Source: Isohypsibius dastychi
Taxonomy: Eukaryota; Tardigrada; Eutardigrada; Parachela; Isohypsibiidae
Assembly: GCA_034696485.1 (NCBI GenBank)
Contig: JAQIWT010000750.1
Location: 1-15,555, forward strand
DNA length: 15,555 nucleotides
Reading direction: 5' to 3'
The position numbers and the translations under genes were made by a program. The stretch's first letter is position 1, and every line of letters starts with the position of its first letter. Positions 1-7,188 of the stretch are shown one piece after another. Below the pieces are notes generated by a model, which searched no databases, was not told where the DNA came from, and worked only from the letters and a program-made list of their open reading frames with translations.

Positions 1-189
1 TCCTCAGAAAATTCGATCATTCACCATCTTGTGAGTTTTCGCTCAAATCTAAAATCCTTCCGGATTATGATGTAACTAAATGATAAAACTTCGGGTAATT
101 TTTGCTAGATTTTTCCCAACAGTTGGTGCCATGATATCGGCGTGGACCCACGGGTGCCAAAAAAGTGTCAAATTGGTCAACTTTGACTA

Positions 190-213
190 CGTGCAGCTGG
201 ACTCGGCTGCACG
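190..213. repeat. Short perfect inverted repeat (hairpin)
   Basis: Positions 190-197 (CGTGCAGC) pair perfectly with 206-213 (GCTGCACG) across an 8 nt loop. The stem is GC-rich in an AT-rich flank. No function is implied by the context; it may be chance. Confidence 0.4.
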
Positions 214-374
214 GTGACACTTAAAGTTTCGATTCTAATTTTAGATCAGGGTTTCGTTTAATGATATCAGTTGTTCAAACGTTCTCAGCTATAACCGTGT
301 TGTCAGGAAAATTCGCGACCCCGACCCACCACAAATGTCGTCAGTGGTCACGAATAGGTTAGAATCGTGACCTT

Positions 375-380
375 TTTATT
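375..380 (-). terminator. Candidate poly(A) signal of carbonic anhydrase
   Basis: The plus strand reads TTTATT here, which is AATAAA on the minus strand. It lies about 355 nt downstream of the carbonic anhydrase stop codon, a plausible 3' UTR length. The assignment rests only on motif and position. Confidence 0.4.
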
Positions 381-600
381 GAACAGCGATCTGCGCCTGT
401 TTCGGTTTTGGAGATTTAGTTTCAGACACATACATGTCACTTCAACTTGATTTCGAAATGTGTTCCTAATATATAAAAGTATTCCGCAAACTATCACGGC
501 TTCAGCGACACCCGTTTTTTCCACACTTCCGCTCTTCGACCTGTTCTTGATTGAGACAGAATCTAATTCAAAGGGTAAAACTGATAACTCTACAGTGCTG

Positions 601-617
601 TATATATATATATATAT
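601..617. repeat. TA dinucleotide microsatellite
   Basis: An uninterrupted run of about 8.5 TA units. It lies downstream of the carbonic anhydrase stop, in the probable 3' UTR. Confidence 0.9.
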
Positions 618-735
618 GGTCCACAAATTTGTGGGATATATGTTCAGTCTTTCATGCGAATGTCAGGGTTGTTTTGAAGGCAAGTACATTCCGGTAATAC
701 TCAACGCCACTACGCTTCAGAGAAGTCAGCAACAA

Positions 736-3542
736 TCACGTCCATCCACCAAAATAATTAATCACACGTCCTTTAACCGTTTGAACGGGTCGGTAGTTTT
801 CGTGAATATAGTTATCATCCGACGGTGCGGAATTTGGGTCTGAATGGGTCGACCCACCGGAATGAGAGACGTGCGCTAATAAGTTCCGGAAGACTGCCAG
901 CTAAAAACATATCAGAGATGAAGAAGCACTCAGAAATGAAATTCTACAAATGGAGAACAAATCGTACTCGACTGGAGGATATTTTTAGCGGCGTTTTAAG
1001 TACGGTCCACTGCAGGAACTGGCTACAGGGCGGTGTTGTCAGAGATCCAAAGTAGCGAAAATATTGGTCGGTGGGTGGGGGTGTGTGATGATAACCACGA
1101 GGCAGATTACCCGGAAGGAGATTTGCTAAAGTGAAACCCGGCAATTTGATTTGTTTAATGACTCCTAAAAGCAAACATGACATCAATCCGTCACTTGAAC
1201 AAGGGATGGATTATGTATGAACCTGGTTCTCGAACGCTATTGATCATTTCGAACATTTGCGGCATTTTAGGCCGTAGATTGGATTGGTCTTCTTCGTCGG
1301 AGGCCACTTCAAAAAATATTCCCAAGACGGCAATCTTGTAGGGCGTTTTTTCTTCGGGATCTTTGGTGTGAACTAGATGCACCTGTGAATTAAAACGGTC
1401 GATGAATGGAAAAATGCATTTTAAGATAATGGTGGCTTAACTAATTGTTCAATAATTTGATTAAATCAAATGGTTGACTGATGGTTTTACAAATCATTGA
1501 GTATTTATTTCGTAAGTTTGATTGAAAAATATTGATATTTTGATTGATAAAATATACTAATACATATTTATAGATAATTTTTTTGATTTCAAATAACTTT
1601 TTTTGCTCAGTGTCAAAACTGCTTCACATCGCCGAATCGCACGTTAAAATTCAATGTCAACGCTTTTCGAAAACAATTGTAATAAACCGAAGAATCTCCA
1701 ATTTTCTGGAAAACGAAGGCACACTGGATGATATGATTTGGGGCAGAGTGAGAAGTTTAAGACTTCCAATGATTGCGGCTGAACTCAGAATTAATATATT
1801 CTTTTGAAAAGATAACATTGCCCCAATTTCAAACGGCTCCTTACTCCTTAGGGCTTTTCGTTTTTCGAAAATGTGTTGATTCGCAAATTGCATAAAATTA
1901 GCTTGAGCAAACTAACTGGACCACATGAACTAAATTGTGGGAATGGAATGGTCGGATGGCATCGTGAAATAATTCTAGGAAGCGGAAAGAAGCAGTTTAA
2001 TTCCCGTACCTCCAAAGGAAATTGCTTTCCGTCGATCGTATGTTCCGAGCCAAATGAATCATTAGCGCCCCAATGAAAGTGAAACTGTCGAAAATAGTAG
2101 CGCCCTTCGATTAATCCTCCACGGCTGATAAATGGCTGGTCCACAAATTCGGCCGAAAACTGAACTGTAAATGAAAACCTGAGTTGAACTCAGGACTAAA
2201 ATTCGGACAAGATTCAACATCCGCTTTGAATTAATTAGTCTCAAAAGAGGTTTTCGAGTGCTTTTGGATAAACTGCATAAACAAATTTCAATTCACATTA
2301 AAAGAAATAAATTAAAAGCTTTTGGAAAATATTCTTGTGAGGGATCAATAAAATTCTTTGTTTTAAAATCGAAATCACCCGTGTGTCCGTTATTTGTCAC
2401 ATTCCATAGATCTCCACGTGGCCGCAAATCATAGAGATAATATTCCATTGGAGTCAACAAGGAATTATTCAGGACTCTTGTCGTATCAAAATCGACCGGA
2501 GATTGTAAATTTCCATCGCATTCCTGGTACTTTTTGCCCCAATTCTTTGGCAAAAGTTCTGGAAAGGAATTATAAACGTGATATGTTTATTTAATAGAAA
2601 TCCGCAAATACAGCGCTTTCATAAAACAGTTTAGAGAAGTATAAGCAATGTCATCATTTTCTCTTGTTGCAGAATAAAGATGACTGCTATTTTAGTGACA
2701 GCTGGACGTTATCGGATATATTTTGTAATATATGCCCATGTTCAAATCAACATTTAAAGCATGTGTATGAAAGAATAATTCCTCAATCATTCTCAATTAT
2801 TTGGCCCAAGTTGCGCTGACAAGATAGCAAAAACTGCAATTCAATACGGTAAATGTAAAAATTTCACATCCAGTAGTCGAAGAAATGATTCATTTTCATC
2901 TTCAAAATACTTGAATAAACCGCCAAGAAAAACAGTAAATGAAATTTAGGTTTTGGCTCAAAATTCAAGAAATTTTCCTGAAACAGTGCGCTGTAACATC
3001 GTGATATGGCTTCGTTTAAGTCACACTGTATTGTAAATGAAATGAGTCGAACGGCAAAGCACAAAAAACATACCTTGTTGACATCATGTTTGCGAAAACA
3101 AAATTGCAAAATTGCATCATTTTCAAATCTAGAAAATGAACCAAAAATTAATCAAACCAAGTGAAAGAAAAATTATATTAGGAAGTCTTCGTAACAAATA
3201 CTGTAGATTAATACCGTACTGCAGTTTTTGAATCCACATTACAATACCTGGTTCATTATTCCATTTTTATACATCCGTCCATCATTTTATCCATTTAATT
3301 ATTCTGGTCGTTGAAAATAAACAAGGTTTGTATTACTCACTTTTTAGCTTGGCAAGAATTCCATATCCCCAGTGTGAATCCCTCCAGTTGTCGTTATTAA
3401 CCGAACGCATATCGATGCCAAAATTGTCATAAATCTTCTCCGGTGTCCATAAAACAAACGGGAATGCTAATAAACTGAGAAATATTACAAGTGCAATTGT
3501 CAATGAAATGGTAATCAAGCAGCAAAATTTAAGAGGTCCCAT
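736..3542 (-). CDS. Alpha-carbonic anhydrase, secreted or membrane-anchored (six exons)
   Basis: Reversible hydration of CO2 to bicarbonate. Coding exons in transcript order are 3542-3341, 2558-2379, 2164-2010, 1382-1223, 1164-968 and 900-736. All junctions are GT-AG and in phase, giving 352 residues. The start is the first in-frame ATG; the N-terminus has a hydrophobic stretch (about residues 8-31) that could be a signal peptide or signal anchor. The catalytic domain opens with HWGYG (57-61). Zinc ligands are His156 and His158 (QFHFHWG) and His181 (EVHLVH); Glu168 (GSEHTIDG), Thr275 (GSLTTPPC) and the proton-shuttle position His126 (NNGH) are present, so the enzyme should be active. Cys81 and Cys279 match the disulfide of extracellular alpha-CAs. 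About nine extra residues (roughly 255-263, Pro/His-rich) precede QYFRYFGSL. The end carries NYRPVQ, then stops at INYFGGWT with no obvious GPI or C-terminal membrane segment. It is divergent from the ATP synthase gene. Confidence 0.93.
1383..2009 (-). other. Carbonic anhydrase intron 3
   Basis: A 627 nt intron between the exon ending PLE and the exon starting VHLVH, with donor GAG|gtacgg and acceptor ttcacag|GTG, phase 0. It separates the first two zinc histidines from the third. It is AT-rich. I see no nested gene, repeat element or additional carbonic anhydrase exon in it. Confidence 0.85.
2559..3340 (-). other. Carbonic anhydrase intron 1
   Basis: A 782 nt intron separating the signal/anchor exon from the first catalytic exon (donor AAAA|gtgagt, acceptor tttccag|AA, phase 1). 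It is AT-rich. The reading frames inside it have no protein-like character, and I see no clear repeat or RNA gene. Confidence 0.85.
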
Positions 3543-4526
3543 TTCAAATAAATTCAAAAGTGCGTCAGCTGTGCAATATGACGCAAACTTTCTCGCGCCT
3601 CCAAAATAAAATAATTTAAGACGGCGATGGCAGAGATCTTCTTGACGCCATCAATTCATCGTTGATATGGGTTAATAAAATTAGAAGGCAATCGACACCA
3701 ACTTGGATTTGTTCAATTGTAAAAATAGAGTACGCTGGATGAGCTGCTCTTTGGTTTGGAAGCAGGGACTGAGACAGTTTTGCCGGGTGGAGTCTGCTTT
3801 CTCGGGCCGGAAATTCGTTTACATCATCCAGTTCCCGTGGTTCTTAACCGGTTTTTTGCAGATGCTTGTTTGCTTTCTTCAATATAGCAAACTACTCTTC
3901 AGCCTTTATTCTGTAAATCCATTGAAGCTGGAATAATGGAACCTCTAATTAGAAAACTGTAGAATAATGCAATAGTTTGTAATCTGTTGAAACAGATGCT
4001 CGATTCCCAAGAGCCATTTGTTCGGAAATTATGTTTCGCCAGCTTTAAACTTAGCCAAAATTTATTTCGTGTTGATTAAAAAAATTACGAGAACTGGAGG
4101 ATGTTTGCCGGTTCAGCTAAATATTTCTAACAGCCATTATTAGTATAAAAATTAATTTGTGTGGTCACGCTGCTAGCGGGATTTTAACGCCGACCGATCA
4201 ACCAACCAGGGTTTCCATCAATCAAAACGCGGTGCAACGTAAAAGTTCCGGTATTGGGGATAGCTATCCAATCAAAACTGCCCAGTTTTCTGACTTGCTA
4301 TTTCCATTGGATGATTCCCACCAAAACATGCCCATCTAGAAGTCGACCATGTCAGCATGAGACACGGCCACGCCACTACCCAGACTGGGCGAGATTTTAG
4401 AGCAGAAGGACTCGAACAGCTTACACGGGCGGCGGATATCAACTGTTTTCAAGATCGGATTCTTCACCTGGTTCCTGGATCATTCATCCTTGGATTCATC
4501 TTACCGAAAATATCCTCTTTCCAAAA
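3543..4526. promoter_or_regulatory. Divergent promoter spacer, carbonic anhydrase / ATP synthase c
   Basis: 984 bp between two start codons pointing away from each other, so both promoters and 5' UTRs should lie here. No convincing exon was found. Visible motifs are a pair of inverted TGCGTCA boxes near the carbonic anhydrase start (3561-3585) and a CCAAT pentamer at 4268-4272 on the plus strand. The part nearer the ATP synthase gene (about 4150-4500) is richer in G+C than the part nearer carbonic anhydrase. Transcription start sites cannot be placed from sequence alone. Confidence 0.5.
3561..3585. promoter_or_regulatory. Paired inverted TGCGTCA / TGACGCA boxes
   Basis: TGCGTCA at 3561-3567 and its reverse complement at 3579-3585, 11 nt apart, lie 19-43 nt upstream of the carbonic anhydrase ATG. 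The heptamer resembles bZIP (CRE/ATF-like) half sites. The pair could instead sit in the 5' UTR and have no regulatory role. Confidence 0.3.
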
Positions 4527-5312
4527 ATGGTTGCTCCTTGCTTCGCTCTGACCCGCACTGCCGTCGCTGCCCGCCAGCTCTCCGTAATGGGACGCTCGTT
4601 CTGCAGCGTATCTGTGGTGCCAAAAACTGTAAGTTTTCTTCTGATCTTCAACTTTCCTGACCGCTGAAAAAGGTGAAAAAGATGTTGAATCATTTTTTCT
4701 GGTTCACAGACTTCAGACTCAACATCATCGCCCAAGTTGCTCCCAGTCCAACGATCCTTGAGCTCCCCTCAATTCCAACAGGCTCTTCGCTCCCTTCAAA
4801 CCAGCGCAGCCCGTATGGACATTGATTCCGCCGCAAAGTTTATCGGAGCTGGTGCCGCCACAGTTGGAGTAGCCGGATCAGGTGAGGCATGCAGATATAG
4901 CTTGAAATTCACCACGGAAAAAAGGATAATTTTCCATGCTCCCCACTCATCCTTTCTCCTCAGAAAGTCGTACAATTACGTTCACATTCACAAATACCAT
5001 TGTAAAACATTATGACCGTTTAGTTTCAGATGTTTTAAAGGCGTTATCAGTCAGGTTATAAGGAACTTCTCTCGAAAAATTCATTGTTTACTTTTTGGGT
5101 TCTTTGACTTTCTCTCTTTTGACGTTCTAATTCTATTCCTGTTTGCAGGTGCCGGAATTGGAAGCGTGTTCGGAAGTTTGATTATCGGATATGCCCGCAA
5201 TCCATCTTTGAAACAACAGCTTTTCTCCTATGCTATTTTGGGTTTCGCCTTGTCCGAAGCCATGGGTCTCTTCTGTCTGATGATGGCCTTCCTCTTGCTG
5301 TTTGCTTTCTAA
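4527..5312 (+). CDS. ATP5MC: ATP synthase F0 subunit c precursor, mitochondrial
   Basis: Proteolipid that forms the rotating c-ring of mitochondrial F0. Exons 4527-4628, 4710-4881 and 5149-5312 join in frame (introns 81 and 267 nt, GT-AG) to give 145 residues. Residues 1-70 are an Arg/Ser-rich, acid-poor mitochondrial presequence. The mature peptide starts at Asp71 ([12 protein letters not shown]) and is 75 residues long, nearly identical to other animal subunit c. It has a glycine-rich first transmembrane helix, the polar loop [10 protein letters not shown] (its Lys113 corresponds to the trimethylated lysine of animals) and a second helix with the proton-carrying Glu129 in LSEAMGLF. Intron 2 cuts inside the first helix at GSG. 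The start is the first ATG of an open frame and begins the presequence. Animals often carry several paralogues differing only in presequence, and which one this is cannot be told. Confidence 0.97.
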
Positions 5313-5486
5313 ACGACTTACCATTGTCAGAGATCATCTTCACAGTGGTCGGAGAACGGACATGTCACCGAAATTGATGCAATTTGTGAAGTGTGTTATA
5401 ATCCCCCAAAACCTTGGAAGAACCGGAAGAGGATTGTTTCTTAGTGTTTTCGTTTCAGTTTTTCTTCATGGCTTGACTGGTATCAT

Positions 5487-5492
5487 TAAATT
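5487..5492 (+). terminator. Candidate poly(A) signal of ATP synthase c
   Basis: ATTAAA, the commonest variant of the animal polyadenylation hexamer, lies 175 nt downstream of the subunit c stop codon. Confidence 0.45.
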
Positions 5493-5636
5493 AAAACCGA
5501 TTTCTTCCCGAACGTTCGGTATCATTATTCATCCACAAACACCTGGCACAGAAAGCAGGCGGAAGTTTCCGAGAAGCACGCTTTTCTGAAAAAAATGAGC
5601 TGTGCCAAATATTGGTTCAAACTTTGTTCTGCACTG

Positions 5637-5642
5637 TTTATT
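5637..5642 (-). terminator. Candidate poly(A) signal of DHFR
   Basis: TTTATT on the plus strand is AATAAA on the minus strand, 129 nt downstream of the DHFR stop codon. Confidence 0.55.
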
Positions 5643-5771
5643 CACGCAAATTTAAAAACTAAAAAAAGGGAACGGGACATCCTGAACAGAAATATCCTGT
5701 GATCACTTCTAACGAAAAAACACTGAGTTCTTGTAACAATTTGAGCAAAATGTGGGACCGAGACGATACAT

Positions 5772-6329
5772 TCAGTGAATAGCTTCATAAACCTCATACT
5801 GATATCGAATTCCATTTTCTTCTTGTACTTCCGGTGTGACGCGCGGATCGTCGCATCTTGCAAACATTTGCAATTTCTCCATAGGGAAGAACGCATCGCA
5901 TTCAAAATTGCTCAGCACCCGAGTCAGATAAATTCGATGGAGCATTTGGGAATGTAATGCATGATCATAAAGCGATTGTCCGCCGATAATCCAGACCGTT
6001 TCCAGTCGTTCTGCCAGTGGGCTTGTTGTCAGAAGTGTGAGGACGTCTTCCATGGAACTGGCTTGATATGCTCCGGAGAAAACGGATTGAGTGCGGCTAA
6101 CTACGATATTAATCCGATTCCGTAGTGGTCGGAACTTTTCCGGAATGGCGAACCAAGTCTTGCGTCCCATAATGACGGCGTTTATTTTGGCCGGATCCAC
6201 AGTTTCTGTGGTCATTTTGGCGAAGAATTTTAAATCGCCTTTGAGCGTCCACGGCAGGCCTCCTTTTATACCGATTCCGCCATTTTCACAAGCTGCCACA
6301 ATAAGGTTGATTCTCGGCAATGCGTTCAT
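5772..6329 (-). CDS. DHFR: Dihydrofolate reductase
   Basis: NADPH-dependent reduction of dihydrofolate to tetrahydrofolate, needed for thymidylate, purine and methionine synthesis; cytosolic. The coding part is a single uninterrupted 185-codon frame, the usual animal length. Motifs in order are GGIGIKGGLPW (17-27, Met20-loop region), the catalytic acid Asp32 in LKGDLKFF, VIMGRKTW (52-59, NADPH binding), RPLRNRINIVVSR (67-79), VWIIGGQSLY (112-121, the conserved Gly-Gly), the substrate-site threonine in IYLTRV, and a C-terminal VQEENGIRYQYEVYE. The Asp replaces the Glu usual in animal DHFRs. The start is the ATG at 6329-6327; the same frame is open about seven codons further without another ATG, and a splice acceptor lies just upstream. 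It is not fused to thymidylate synthase. It converges with ATP synthase c and is divergent from GRIPAP1. Confidence 0.97.
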   Translation of the reverse strand: MNALPRINLIVAACENGGIGIKGGLPWTLKGDLKFFAKMTTETVDPAKINAVIMGRKTWFAIPEKFRPLRNRINIVVSRTQSVFSGAYQASSMEDVLTLLTTSPLAERLETVWIIGGQSLYDHALHSQMLHRIYLTRVLSNFECDAFFPMEKLQMFARCDDPRVTPEVQEENGIRYQYEVYEAIH

Positions 6330-6346
6330 CTCTCGCTCCGGAGCAT
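6326..6346 (-). promoter_or_regulatory. Upstream ORF overlapping the DHFR start
   Basis: An ATG at 6346-6344 opens a six-codon frame ending in TGA at 6328-6326. That TGA shares bases with the DHFR ATG (sequence ATGA). The upstream ATG is downstream of the inferred 5' splice acceptor, so it should be in every mature transcript. Ribosomes would reach it first, so DHFR would need leaky scanning or termination-reinitiation. Presence is seen directly; regulation is inferred. Confidence 0.55.
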
Positions 6347-6352
6347 GCAAAG

Positions 6353-6418
6353 CTGAAAATTTAACCAGAAAGAAATGATCACAAGAATATACATAAATTG
6401 TCGAATTCAGTTACGCAC
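6353..6418 (-). other. Probable 5' UTR intron (or trans-splice acceptor) of DHFR
   Basis: On the minus strand a donor-like G|gtgcgt (6418) and a strong acceptor aattttcag (ending 6353) bound a 66 nt segment, like the shortest introns in this window. The exon upstream would begin at 6419. If the species adds spliced leaders, the acceptor could instead receive a leader 23 nt before the ATG. Transcript data would decide. Confidence 0.5.
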
Positions 6419-6617
6419 CAACAACTCCGTACGACAATCCCGGCAACAAAACGCAATCCAAAAAGAATGATCCTGAGCTGTAGGCTCACAATTCCATGCT
6501 AACAGATTTCGTTGAAATCAAAGGTGACTTAGAAACTCGTGAAATTTCATCTATCAGATTCAGATGATGCGTATTTCCGCTTTGTTTGGAAATCTAGCTG
6601 TGACGCCACTCTCAATA

Positions 6618-6794
6618 GTATGGTTCACTAGTCGGAGAAGGCTAAACTTCAAGTTCAGAACTTTAGAAATCGAGCTTCGAGGCTCGTCTGGAAAAGTTAA
6701 GCCCACCCACAAAACTTCTCTGCGCCAACATGAGAAGAGTTCTGTCGTGGGAGGAGCTAAGAGTTCTGAGTGAAGTTTTACTAGTGAACCAGAC
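6618..6794. mobile_element. MITE-like terminal inverted repeat element
   Basis: TGGTTCACTAGT (6621-6632) is perfectly inverted at 6780-6791; adding three outer bases gives 14 of 15 matches. Further in, AAACTTCA and TCAGAACT of the left arm recur inverted in the right arm, with a roughly 10 nt gap, so the arms extend about 45 bp imperfectly. A TA dinucleotide flanks both outer ends (6616-6617 and 6795-6796), like a Tc1/mariner-type target duplication. The 177 bp interior is non-coding. Whether other copies exist in the genome cannot be seen here. Confidence 0.5.
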
Positions 6795-7188
6795 TAATGA
6801 ATGACGTATGCTCAAAATTCATGTCTATGGTGGGCAACCATCCCGACTAGCTAGGAACACTTCTCATTTGAACAGTAATTGTCGCCTGGGTGGTGGGCAA
6901 AACGGAACTTCAAGCATGTGGATTGTGGACATCAATCCATTTGTTTGCGAAATTATTCGTAGTTCGTACGTACGGAGCTGGAGATGCTGAAAATGGATTT
7001 CTATCGCCCCGGTTTGACCATCGATTTCGTGTTTTAGTTCGTCTTCATTTCACATTTCGGGAAATATTGGTCCGGAGTTTACATGTAGAACGTTATCATA
7101 TTGTTGATCGGTCCACTTCAAAGAAGCTGCCGTTTTCGTCTACTGTAGTGTGAGGTGACATTACTAACATCAAAAAATAAATTACATC

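Larger units (their letters stand above)
1..735. other. 3' flank of the carbonic anhydrase gene
   Basis: No exon with convincing protein similarity is visible on either strand. The right part is probably 3' UTR of the minus-strand carbonic anhydrase, whose stop codon is at 736-738. A plus-strand reading frame overlapping 460-843 is antisense to the last carbonic anhydrase exon and has a composition unlike a protein. The stretch also holds a GC-rich hairpin (190-213), a TA dinucleotide run (601-617) and a candidate minus-strand polyadenylation signal (375-380). Confidence 0.5.
5313..5771. other. Convergent 3' spacer, ATP synthase c / DHFR
   Basis: 459 bp between two stop codons facing each other. 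It should hold both 3' UTRs. One candidate polyadenylation signal is present for each strand (5487-5492 plus, 5637-5642 minus). I see no gene; the plus-strand frame at 5302-5589 has no recognisable protein character. Confidence 0.7.
6330..7188. promoter_or_regulatory. Divergent spacer, DHFR / GRIPAP1
   Basis: 859 bp between two outward-facing start codons. It holds the DHFR 5' UTR intron and uORF on the left, a TA-flanked inverted-repeat element at 6618-6794, and the GRIPAP1 promoter on the right. Open frames at 6564-6773 and 6890-7153 have no protein-like features and are taken as chance. Confidence 0.55.

Noticed and set aside
143-155. CACGGGTG near the left end resembling the right-edge minisatellite unit
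   Set aside because: A single 8-base match 15 kb away, with no repeat structure around it, is expected by chance.
460-843. 127-codon plus-strand open frame
   Set aside because: It is antisense to the last carbonic anhydrase exon, which has clear family motifs, and it contains the TA microsatellite.
3703-4551. Three open frames in the spacer left of ATP synthase c
   Set aside because: They are short, of unlike composition, and lack family motifs or supporting splice sites; taken as chance in non-coding DNA.
5149-5312. Minus-strand open frame opposite the subunit c exon
   Set aside because: It is a shadow of the highly conserved ATP synthase c coding sequence.
6327-6350. Upstream TTG as the DHFR start
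   Set aside because: A near-cognate start is unnecessary: an ATG seven codons downstream gives the normal animal length and immediately precedes the conserved core.
6564-7153. Overlapping plus-strand open frames upstream of GRIPAP1
   Set aside because: They cover the inverted-repeat element and promoter spacer, have no domain character, and cannot be spliced in frame to the GRIPAP1 first exon in an obvious way.
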